Below, piece after piece: positions 49,744 to 61,925 of a stretch of 64,000 bases of DNA; the stretch's first letter is position 1; the number at the start of each line of letters is the position of its first letter. Source of the stretch: Salvelinus alpinus (taxonomy: Eukaryota > Chordata > Actinopteri > Salmoniformes > Salmonidae); assembly GCF_045679555.1 (NCBI RefSeq), contig NC_092091.1, positions 12,115,918 to 12,179,917 of the forward strand, read 5' to 3'. A program made the position numbers and the translations under genes. The notes below the pieces were generated by a model. The model was given only the letters and a program-made list of their open reading frames with translations, had not been told where the DNA came from and searched no databases.

Positions 49744-51773
49744 TTTTGGAGACTTTTCAGTAGTTTTTGTTGTACATGGTTAACATCCACTCAGAACATA
49801 TTCCCTTCATCCATGTTCATTGAAGAACAAGGAACAGTCATCAAAGGTGGAAGAAAAATGAGCAAAGTCATTTCTAGCCACCAGATTCATGCTCTGAACG
49901 GGAATATCTTGAATCATCATCATGGATAGCGAGACATTCCACTTTAGACACACATTTCTCAAGTAAAGAACTATAGAAATGATCCCTGAAAGTATAGTCT
50001 TGGTGTAGAAGTTGTTGTTATCAAGGTGGAGCATCTTGAAAAGAGCATTTGCACCACCGGTTTGTGTTGCATTCTCAGCATCAACAGTTGTTGCAATCAA
50101 ATTATATTAATTATGGAGAATTGCGAGCTTCCACAAATGAGAAATATTGTCAACGATGCTGGTTGCCAACAGGTAAAATATGACCTAATGTTGGTGGACA
50201 GCCATCCATATTTCAAAGCTGGTTATTTTGTGGAATTCTACCCCCTTTTAAACATTGTGTGTTTTAGCTATAGACGTAGGGATTGTACCATCAGATTTGT
50301 CTTTGTCTTCCGCATCCAGTGGTACCAAGAGTTGGTCTGTGTGATTCACGGGGGCTGAGATAGAGCTGTGTTCGTGAGACAAAGATGGATCCCGAAGGGG
50401 CCAAGGCCCGGGTCTTTTTTTTACAAAAACATCTGTAGAAACAGAATAGTTTGAATTACAAACTACTAAAACCTATCTATGAAAAGCTGAGACTCTATCG
50501 AACATGCACATGTAACATGTCTTGCTCTATGACGCTCACAAGCTACACAAGAGTTGTTAGAAGGTACAGGCTTCTTCTACGTAGAATATCAAAGGAAGGT
50601 CAAAGGTTGTCCTGAAAGGAAAATGGTAAAACACCTCATTGTGAAACTAAATATAAGGGTTGGACATGGAGATAAATGAAAGTCAGAAAACTAAAAAGAA
50701 GATTTATGCTGGGGTCTCAGGACTGATTCTATAGGATTTATTTTATTACCGATAAGAATTTTGGAGACTTTTCAGTAGTTTTTGTTGTACATGGTTAACA
50801 TCCACTCAGGACATATTCCCTTCATCCATGTTCATTGAAGAACAAGGAACAGTCATCAAAGGTGGAAGAAAAATGAGCAAAGTCATTTCTAGCCACCAGA
50901 TTCATGCTCTGAACGGGAATATCTTGAATCATCATCATGGATAGCGAGACATTCCACTTTAGACACACATTTCTCAAGTAAAGAACTATAGAAATGATCC
51001 CTGAAAGTATAGTCTTGGTGTAGAAGTTGTTGTGATCAAGGTGGAGCATCTTGAAAAGAGCATTTGCACCACCGGTTTGTGTTGCATTCTCAGCATCAAC
51101 AGTTGTTGCAATAAAATTATGTTAATTATGGAGAATTGCGAGCTTCCACAAATGAGAAATATTGTCAACGATGCTGGTTGCCAACAGGTAAAATATGACT
51201 TAATGTTGGTGGACAGCCATCCATATTTCAAAGCTGGTTATTTTGTGGAATTCTACCCCCTTTTAAACATTGTGTGTTTTAGCTATAGACGTAGGGATTG
51301 TACCATCAGATTTGTCTTTGTCTTCCGCATCCAGTGGTACCAAGAGTTGGTCTGTGTGATTCACGGGGGCTGAGATAGAGCTGTGTTCGTGAGACAAAGA
51401 TGGATCCCGAAGGGGCCAAGGCCCGGGTCTTTTTTTTACAAAAACATCTGTAGAAACAGAATAGTTTGAATTACAAACTACTAATACCTATCTATGAAAA
51501 GCTGAGACTCTATCGAACATGCACATGTAACATGTCTTGCTCTATGACGCTCACAAGCTACACAAGAGTTGTTAGAAGGTACAGGCTTCTTCTACGTAGA
51601 ATATCAAAGGAAGGTCAAAGGTTGTCCTGAAAGGAAAATGGTAAAACACCTCATTGTGAAACTAAATATAAGGGTTGGACATGGAGATAAATGAAAGTCG
51701 GAAAACTAAAAAGAAGATTTATGCTGGGGTCTCAGGACTGATTCTATAGGATTTATTTTATTACCGATAAGAA
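49744..51773. repeat. Units 48-49: left-edge F units
   Basis: The period steps up to 1,015 bp. The units open TTTTGGAGACTTTTCAG and read GAAATATTGTCAAC, GTGATTCACGGGGG and ACATGTCTTGCTC, three marks absent from the F units further right. They are therefore a paired sub-variant at the left edge of the F block. Unit 48 keeps GCAATCAAATTATATTAAT, while from unit 49 on most F units read GCAATAAAATTATG. Confidence 0.9.
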
Positions 51774-54700
51774 TTTTGGAGACTTTTCAGTAGTTTTTGT
51801 TGTACATGGTTAACATCCACTCAGAACATATTCCCTTCATCCATGTTCATTGAAGAACAAGGAACAGTCATCAAAGGTGGAAGAAAAATGAGCAAAGTCA
51901 TTTCTAGCCACCAGATTCATGCTCTGAACGGGAATATCTTGAATCATCATCATGGATAGCGAGACATTCCACTTTAGACACACATTTCTCAAGTAAAGAA
52001 CTATAGAAATGATCCCTGAAAGTATAGTCTTGTTGTAGAAGTTGTTGTGATCAAGGTGGAGCATCTTGAAAAGAGCATTTGCACCACCGGTTTGTGTTGC
52101 ATTCTCAGCATCAACAGTTGTTGCAATAAAATTATGTTAATTATGGAGAATTGCGAGCTTCCACAAATGAGAAATATGGTCAACGATGCTGGTTGCCAAC
52201 AGGTAAAATATGACCTAATGTTGGTGGACAGCCATCCATATTTCAAAGCTGGTTATTTTGTGGAATTCTACCCCCTTTTAAACATTGTGTGTTTTAGCTA
52301 TAGACGTAGGGATTTTACCATCAGATTTGTCTTTGTCTTCCGCATCCAGTGGTACCAAGAGTTGGCCTGTGTGATTAACGGGGGCTGAGATAGAGCTGTG
52401 TTCGTGAGACAAAGATGGATCCCGAAGGGGCCAAGGCCCGGGTCTTTTTTTTACAAAAACATCTGTAGAAACAGAATGGTTTGAATTACAAACTAATAAA
52501 ACCTATCTATGAAAAGCTGAGACTCTATCGAACATGCACATGTAACATGTTTTGCTCTATGACGCTCACAAGCTACACAAGAGTTGTTAGAAGGTACAGG
52601 CTTCTTCTACGTAGAATATCAAAGGAAGGTCAAAGGTTGTCCTGAAAGGAAAATAGTAAAACACCTCATTGTGAAACTAAATATAAGGGTTGGACATGGA
52701 GATAAATGAAAGTCGGAAAACTAAAAAGAAGATTTATGCTGGGGTCTCAGGACTGATTCTATAGGATTTATTTTATTACCGATAAGAATTTTGGAGACTT
52801 TTCAGTAGTTTTTGTTGTACATGGTTAACATCCACTCAGAACATATTCCCTTCATCCATGTTCATTGAAGAACAAGGAACAGTCATCAAAGGTGGAAGAA
52901 AAATGAGCAAAGTCATTTCTAGCCACCAGATTCATGCTCTGAACGGGAATATCTTGAATCATCATCATGGATAGCGAGACATTCCACTTTAGACACACAT
53001 TTCTCAAGTAAAGAACTATAGAAATGATCCCTGAAAGTATAGTCTTGGTGTAGAAGTTGTTGTGATCAAGGTGGAGCATCTTGAAAAGAGCATTTGCACC
53101 ACCGGTTTGTGTTGCATTCTCAGCATCAACAGTTGTTGCAATAAAATTATGTTAATTATGGAGAATTGCGAGCTTCCACAAATGAGAAATATGGTCAACG
53201 ATGCTGGTTGCCAACAGGTAAAATATGACCTAATGTTGGTGGACAGCCATCCATATTTCAAAGCTGGTTATTTTGTGGAATTCTACCCCCTTTTAAACAT
53301 TGTGTGTTTTAGCTATAGACGTAGGGATTGTACCATCAGATTTGTCTTTGTCTTCCGCATCCAGTGGTACCAAGAGTTGGTCTGTGTGATTAACGGGGGC
53401 TGAGATAGAGCTGTGTTCGTGAGACAAAGATGGATCCCGAAGGGGCCAAGGCCCGGGTCTATTTTTTACAAAAACATCTGTAGAAACAGAATGGTTTGAA
53501 TTACAAACTACTAAAACCTATCTATGAAAAGCTGAGACTCTATCGAACATGCACATGTAACATGTTTTGCTCTATGACGCTCACAAGCTACACAAGAGTT
53601 GTTAGAAGGTACAGGCTTCTTCTACGTAGAATATCAAAGGAAGGTCAAAGGTTGTCCTGAAAGGAAAATAGTAAAACACCTCATTGTGAAACTAAATATA
53701 AGGGTTGGACATGGAGATAAATGAAAGTCGGAAAACTAAAAAGAAGATTTATGCTGGGGTCTCAGGACTGATTCTATAGGATTTATTTTATTACCGATAA
53801 GAATTTTGGAGACTTTTCAGTAGTTTTTGTTGTACATGGTTAACATCCACTCAGAACATATTCCCTTCATCCATGTTCATTGAAGAACAAGGAACAGTCA
53901 TCAAAGGTGGAAGAAAAATGAGCAAAGTCATTTCTAGCCACCAGATTCATGCTCTGAACGGGAATATCTTGAATCATCATCATGGATAGCGAGACATTCC
54001 ACTTTAGACACACATTTCTCAAGTAAAGAACTATAGAAATGATCCCTGAAAGTATAGTCTTGGTGTAGAAGTTGTTGTGATCAAGGTGGAGCATCTTGAA
54101 AAGAGCATTTGCACCACCGGTTTGTGTTGCATTCTCAGCATCAACAGTTGTTGCAATAAAATTATGTTAATTATGGAGAATTGCGAGCTTCCACAAATGA
54201 GAAATATGGTCAACGATGCTGGTTGCCAACAGGTAAAATATGACCTAATGTTGGTGGACAGCCATCCATATTTCAAAGCTGGTTATTTTGTGGAATTCTA
54301 CCCCCTTTTAAACATTGTGTGTTTTAGCTATAGACGTAGGGATTGTACCATCAGATTTGTCTTTGTCTTCCGCATCCAGTGGTACCAAGAGTTGGTCTGT
54401 GTGATTAACGGGGGCTGAGATAGAGCTGTGTTCGTGAGACAAAGATGGATCCCGAAGGGGCCAAGGCCCGGGTCTTTTTTTTACAAAAACATCTGTAGAA
54501 ACAGAATGGTTTGAATTACAAACTACTAAAACCTATCTATGAAAAGCTGAGACTCTATCGAACATGCACATGTAACATGTTTTGCTCTATGACGCTCACA
54601 AGCTACACAAGAGTTGTTAGAAGGTACAGGCTTCTTCTACGTAGAATATCAAAGGAAGGTCAAAGGTTGTCCTGAAAGGAAAATAGTAAAACACCTCATT

Positions 54701-57700
54701 GTGAAACTAAATATAAGGGTTGGACATGGAGATAAATGAAAGTCGGAAAACTAAAAAGAAGATTTATGCTGGGGTCTCAGGACTGATTCTATAGGATTTA
54801 TTTTATTACCGATAAGAATTTTGGAGACTTTTCAGTAGTTTTTGTTGTACATGGTTAACATCCACTCAGAACATATTCCCTTCATCCATGTTCATTGAAG
54901 AACAAGGAACAGTCATCAAAGGTGGAAGAAAAATGAGCAAAGTCATTTCTAGCCACCAGATTCATGCTCTGAACGGGAATATCTTGAATCATCATCATGG
55001 ATAGCGAGACATTCCACTTTAGACACACATTTCTCAAGTAAAGAACTATAGAAATGATCCCTGAAAGTATAGTCTTGGTGTAGAAGTTGTTGTGATCAAG
55101 GTAGAGCATCTTGAAAAGAGCATTTGCACCACCGGTTTGTGTTGCATTCTCAGCATCAACAGTTGTTGCAATAAAATTATGTTAATTATGGAGAATTGCG
55201 AGCTTCCACAAATGAGAAATATGGTCAACGATGCTGGTTGCCAACAGGTAAAATATGACCTAATGTTGGTGGACAGCCATCCATATTTCAAAGCTGGTTA
55301 TTTTGTGGAATTCTACCCCCTTTTAAACATTGTGTGTTTTAGCTATAGACGTAGGGATTGTACCATCAGATTTGTCTTTGTCTTCCGCATCCAGTGGTAC
55401 CAAGAGTTGGTCTGTGTGATTAACGGGGGCTGAGATAGAGCTGTGTTCGTGAGACAAAGATGGATCCCGAAGGGGCCAAGGCCCGGGTCTTTTTTTTACA
55501 AAAACATCTGTAGAAACAGAATGGTTTGAATTACAAACTACTAAAACCTATCTATGAAAAGCTGAGACTCTATCGAACATGCACATGTAACATGTTTTGC
55601 TCTATGACGCTCACAAGCTACACAAGAGTTGTTAGAAGGTACAGGCTTCTTCTACGTAGAATATCAAAGGAAGGTCAAAGGTTGTCCTGAAAGGAAAATA
55701 GTAAAACACCTCATTGTGAAACTAAATATAAGGGTTGGACATGGAGATAAATGAAAGTCGGAAAACTAAAAAGAAGATTTATGCTGGGGTCTCAGGACTG
55801 ATTCTATAGGATTTATTTTATTACCGATAAGAATTTTGGAGACTTTTCAGTAGTTTTTGTTGTACATGGTTAACATCCACTCAGAACATATTCCCTTCAT
55901 CCATGTTCATTGAAGAACAAGGAACAGTCATCAAAGGTGGAAGAAAAATGAGCAAAGTCATTTCTAGCCACCAGATTCATGCTCTGAACGGGAATATCTT
56001 GAATCATCATCATGGATAGCGAGACATTCCACTTTAGACACACATTTCTCAAGTAAAGAACTATAGAAATGATCCCTGAAAGTATAGTCTTGGTGTAGAA
56101 GTTGTTGTGATCAAGGTGGAGCATCTTGAAAAGAGCATTTGCACCACCGGTTTGTGTTGCATTCTCAGCATCAACAGTTGTTGCAATAAAATTATGTTAA
56201 TTATGGAGAATTGCGAGCTTCCACAAATGAGAAATATGGTCAACGATGCTGGTTGCCAACAGGTAAAATATGACCTAATGTTGGTGGACAGCCATCCATA
56301 TTTCAAAGCTGGTTATTTTGTGGAATTCTACCCCCTTTTAAACATTGTGTGTTTTAGCTATAGACGTAGGGATTGTACCATCAGATTTGTCTTTGTCTTC
56401 CGCATCCAGTGGTACCAAGAGTTGGTCTGTGTGATTAACGGGGGCTGAGATAGAGCTGTGTTCGTGAGACAAAGATGGATCCCGAAGGGGCCAAGGCCCG
56501 GGTCTTTTTTTTACAAAAACATCTGTAGAAACAGAATGGTTTGAATTACAAACTACTAAAACCTATCTATGAAAAGCTGAGACTCTATCGAACATGCACA
56601 TGTAACATGTTTTGCTCTATGACGCTCACAAGCTACACAAGAGTTGTTAGAAGGTACAGGCTTCTTCTACGTAGAATATCAAAGGAAGGTCAAAGGTTGT
56701 CCTGAAAGGAAAATAGTAAAACACCTCATTGTGAAACTAAATATAAGGGTTGGACATGGAGATAAATGAAAGTCGGAAAACTAAAAAGAAGATTTATGCT
56801 GGGGTCTCAGGACTGATTCTATAGGATTTATTTTATTACCGATAAGAATTTTGGAGACTTTTCAGTAGTTTTTGTTGTACATGGTTAACATCCACTCAGA
56901 ACATATTCCCTTCATCCATGTTCATTGAAGAACAAGGAACAGTCATCAAAGGTGGAAGAAAAATGAGCAAAGTCATTTCTAGCCACCAGATTCATGCTCT
57001 GAACGGGAATATCTTGAATCATCATCATGGATAGCGAGACATTCCACTTTAGACACACATTTCTCAAGTAAAGAACTATAGAAATGATCCCTGAAAGTAT
57101 AGTCTTGGTGTAGAAGTTGTTGTGATCAAGGTGGAGCATCTTGAAAAGAGCATTTGCACCACCGGTTTGTGTTGCATTCTCAGCATCAACAGTTGTTGCA
57201 ATAAAATTATGTTAATTATGGAGAATTGCGAGCTTCCACAAATGAGAAATATGGTCAACGATGCTGGTTGCCAACAGGTAAAATATGACCTAATGTTGGT
57301 GGACAGCCATCCATATTTCAAAGCTGGTTATTTTGTGGAATTCTACCCCCTTTTAAACATTGTGTGTTTTAGCTATAGACGTAGGGATTGTACCATCAGA
57401 TTTGTCTTTGTCTTCCGCATCCAGTGGTACCAAGAGTTGGTCTGTGTGATTAACGGGGGCTGAGATAGAGCTGTGTTCGTGAGACAAAGATGGATCCCGA
57501 AGGGGCCAAGGCCCGGGTCTTTTTTTTACAAAAACATCTGTAGAAACAGAATGGTTTGAATTACAAACTACTAAAACCTATCTATGAAAAGCTGAGACTC
57601 TATCGAACATGCACATGTAACATGTTTTGCTCTATGACGCTCACAAGCTACACAAGAGTTGTTAGAAGGTACAGGCTTCTTCTACGTAGAATATCAAAGG

Positions 57701-60700
57701 AAGGTCAAAGGTTGTCCTGAAAGGAAAATAGTAAAACACCTCATTGTGAAACTAAATATAAGGGTTGGACATGGAGATAAATGAAAGTCGGAAAACTAAA
57801 AAGAAGATTTATGCTGGGGTCTCAGGACTGATTCTATAGGATTTATTTTATTACCGATAAGAATTTTGGAGACTTTTCAGTAGTTTTTGTTGTACATGGT
57901 TAACATCCACTCAGAACATATTCCCTTCATCCATGTTCATTGAAGAACAAGGAACAGTCATCAAAGGTGGAAGAAAAATGAGCAAAGTCATTTCTAGCCA
58001 CCAGATTCATGCTCTGAACGGGAATATCTTGAATCATCATCATGGATAGCGAGACATTCCACTTTAGACACACATTTCTCAAGTAAAGAACTATAGAAAT
58101 GATCCCTGAAAGTATAGTCTTGGTGTAGAAGTTGTTGTGATCAAGGTAGAGCATCTTGAAAAGAGCATTTGCACCACCGGTTTGTGTTGCATTCTCAGCA
58201 TCAACAGTTGTTGCAATCAAATTATGTTAATTATGGAGAATTGCGAGCTTCCACAAATGAGAAATATGGTCAACGATGCTGGTTGCCAACAGGTAAAATA
58301 TGACCTAATGTTGGTGGACAGCCATCCATATTTCAAAGCTGGTTATTTTGTGGAATTCTACCCCCTTTTAAACATTGTGTGTTTTAGCTATAGACGTAGG
58401 GATTGTACCATCAGATTTGTCTTTGTCTTCCGCATCCAGTGGTACCAAGAGTTGGTCTGTGTGATTAACGGGGCCTGAGATAGAGCTGTGTTCGTGAGAC
58501 AAAGATGGATCCCGAAGGGGCCAAGGCCCGGGTCTTTTTTTTACAAAAACATCTGTAGAAACAGAATGGTTTGAATTACAAACTACTAAAACCTATCTAT
58601 GAAAAGCTGAGACTCTATCGAACATGCACATGTAACATGTTTTGCTCTATGACGCTCACAAGCTACACAAGAGTTGTTAGAAGGTACAGGCTTCTTCTAC
58701 GTAGAATATCAAAGGAAGGTCAAAGGTTGTCCTGAAAGGAAAATAGTAAAACACCTCATTGTGAAACTAAATATAAGGGTTGGACATGGAGATAAATGAA
58801 AGTCGGAAAACTAAAAAGAAGATTTATGCTGGGGTCTCAGGACTGATTCTATAGGATTTATTTTATTACCGATAAGAATTTTGGAGACTTTTCAGTAGTT
58901 TTTGTTGTACATGGTTAACATCCACTCAGAACATATTCCCTTCATCCATGTTCATTGAAGAACAAGGAACAGTCATCAAAGGTGGAAGAAAAATGAGCAA
59001 AGTCATTTCTAGCCACCAGATTCATGCTCTGAACAAGAATATCTTGAATCATCATCATGGATAGCGAGACATTCCACTTTAGACACACATTTCTCAAGTA
59101 AAGAACTATAGAAATGATCCCTGAAAGTATAGTCTTGGTGTAGAAGTTGTTGTGATCAAGGTGGAGCATCTTGAAAAGAGCATTTGCACCACCGGTTTGT
59201 GTTGCATTCTCAGCATCAACAGTTGTTGCAATAAAATTATGTTAATTATGGAGAATTGCGAGCTTCCACAAATGAGAAATATGGTCAACGATGCTGGTTG
59301 CCAACAGGTAAAATATGACCTAATGTTGGTGGACAGCCATCCATATTTCAAAGCTGGTTATTTTGTGGAATTCTACCCCCTTTTAAACATTGTGTGTTTT
59401 AGCTATAGACGTAGGGATTGTACCATCAGATTTGTCTTTGTCTTCCGCATCCAGTGGTACCAAGAGTTGGTCTGTGTGATTAACGGGGGCTGAGATAGAG
59501 CTGTGTTCGTGAGACAAAGATGGATCCCGAAGGGGCCAAGGCCCGGGTCTTTTTTTTACAAAAACATCTGTAGAAACAGAATGGTTTGAATTACAAACTA
59601 CTAAAACCTATCTATGAAAAGCTGAGACTCTATCGAACATGCACATGTAACATGTTTTGCTCTATGACGCTCACAAGCTACACAAGAGTTGTTAGAAGGT
59701 ACAGGCTTCTTCTACGTAGAATATCAAAGGAAGGTCAAAGGTTGTCCTGAAAGGAAAATAGTAAAACACCTCATTGTGAAACTAAATATAAGGGTTGGAC
59801 ATGGAGATAAATGAAAGTCGGAAAACTAAAAAGAAGATTTATGCTGGGGTCTCAGGACTGATTCTATAGGATTTATTTTATTACCGATAAGAATTTTGGA
59901 GACTTTTCAGTAGTTTTTGTTGTACATGGTTAACATCCACTCAGAACATATTCCCTTCATCCATGTTCATTGAAGAACAAGGAACAGTCATCAAAGGTGG
60001 AAGAAAAATGAGCAAAGTCATTTCTAGCCACCAGATTCATGCTCTGAACGGGAATATCTTGAATCATCATCATGGATAGCGAGACATTCCACTTTAGACA
60101 CACATTTCTCAAGTAAAGAACTATAGAAATGATCCCTGAAAGTATAGTCTTGGTGTAGAAGTTGTTGTGATCAAGGTGGAGCATCTTGAAAAGAGCATTT
60201 GCACCACCGGTTTGTGTTGCATTCTCAGCATCAACAGTTGTTGCAATAAAATTATGTTAATTATGGAGAATTGCGAGCTTCCACAAATGAGAAATATGGT
60301 CAACGATGCTGGTTGCCAACAGGTAAAATATGACCTAATGTTGGTGGACAGCCATCCATATTTCAAAGCTGGTTATTTTGTGGAATTCTACCCCCTTTTA
60401 AACATTGTGTGTTTTAGCTATAGACGTAGGGATTGTACCATCAGATTTGTCTTTGTCTTCCGCATCCAGTGGTACCAAGAGTTGGTCTGTGTGATTAACG
60501 GGGGCTGAGATAGAGCTGTGTTCGTGAGACAAAGATGGATCCCGAAGGGGCCAAGGCCCGGGTCTTTTTTTTTACAAAAACATCTGTAGAAACAGAATGG
60601 TTTGAATTACAAACTACTAAAACCTATCTATGAAAAGCTGAGACTCTATCGAACATGCACATGTAACATGTTTTGCTCTATGACGCTCACAAGCTACACA

Positions 60701-61925
60701 AGAGTTGTTAGAAGGTACAGGCTTCTTCTACGTAGAATATCAAAGGAAGGTCAAAGGTTGTCCTGAAAGGAAAATAGTAAAACACCTCATTGTGAAACTA
60801 AATATAAGGGTTGGACATGGAGATAAATGAAAGTCGGAAAACTAAAAAGAAGATTTATGCTGGGGTCTCAGGACTGATTCTATAGGATTTATTTTATTAC
60901 CGATAAGAATTTTGGAGACTTTTCAGTAGTTTTTGTTGTACATGGTTAACATCCACTCAGAACATATTCCCTTCATCCATGTTCATTGAAGAACAAGGAA
61001 CAGTCATCAAAGGTGGAAGAAAAATGAGCAAAGTCATTTCTAGCCACCAGATTCATGCTCTGAACGGGAATATCTTGAATCATCATCATGGATAGCGAGA
61101 CATTCCACTTTAGACACACATTTCTCAAGTAAAAGAACTATAGAAATGATCCCTGAAAGTATAGTCTTGGTGTAGAAGTTGTTGTGATCAAGGTAGAGCA
61201 TCTTGAAAAGAGCATTTGCACCACCGGTTTGTGTTGCATTCTCAGCATCAACAGTTGTTGCAATAAAATTATGTTAATTATGGAGAATTGCGAGCTTCCA
61301 CAAATGAGAAATATGGTCAACGATGCTGGTTGCCAACAGGTAAAATATGACCTAATGTTGGTGGACAGCCATCCATATTTCAAAGCTGGTTATTTTGTGG
61401 AATTCTACCCCCTTTTAAACATTGTGTGTTTTAGCTATAGACATAGGGATTGTACCATCAGATTTGTCTTTGTCTTCCGCATCCAGTGGTACCAAGAGTT
61501 GGTCTGTGTGATTAACGGGGGCTGAGATAGAGCTGTGTTCGTGAGACAAAGATGGATCCCGAAGGGGCCAAGGCCCGTGTCTTTTTTTTACAAAAACATC
61601 TGTAGAAACAGAGTGGTTTGAATTACAAACTACTAAAACCTATCTATGAAAAGCTGAGACTCTATCGAACATGCACATGTAACATGTTTTGCTCTATGAC
61701 GCTCACAAGCTACACAAGAGTTGTTAGAAGGTACAGGCTTCTTCTACGTAGAATATCAAAGGAAGGTCAAAGGTTGTCCTGAAAGGAAAATGGTAAAACA
61801 CCTCATTGTGAAACTAAATATAAGGGTTGGACATGGAGATAAATGAAAGTCGGAAAACTAAAAATTAGATTTATGCTGGGGTCTCAGGACTGATTCTATA
61901 GGATTTATTTTATTACCGATAAGAA
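51774..61925. repeat. Units 50-59: homogenised F block, 1,015-bp period
   Basis: Ten consecutive units differ by only a few bases each. Starts are exactly 1,015 bp apart from 51774 to 59894; one extra T in unit 58 and one extra A in unit 59 account for the next two spacings being 1,016. Shared marks are GAATATCAAAGG, GAAAATAGTAAAAC (units 50-58), AAATATAAGGGTTGG and AAGTCGGAAAAC. Minor variants are AAGGTAGAGC in units 53, 56 and 59 (spaced three units apart), GAACAAGAATATC in unit 57 and GGGGCCTGAG in unit 56. This is the most recently homogenised part of the window. Confidence 0.92.
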
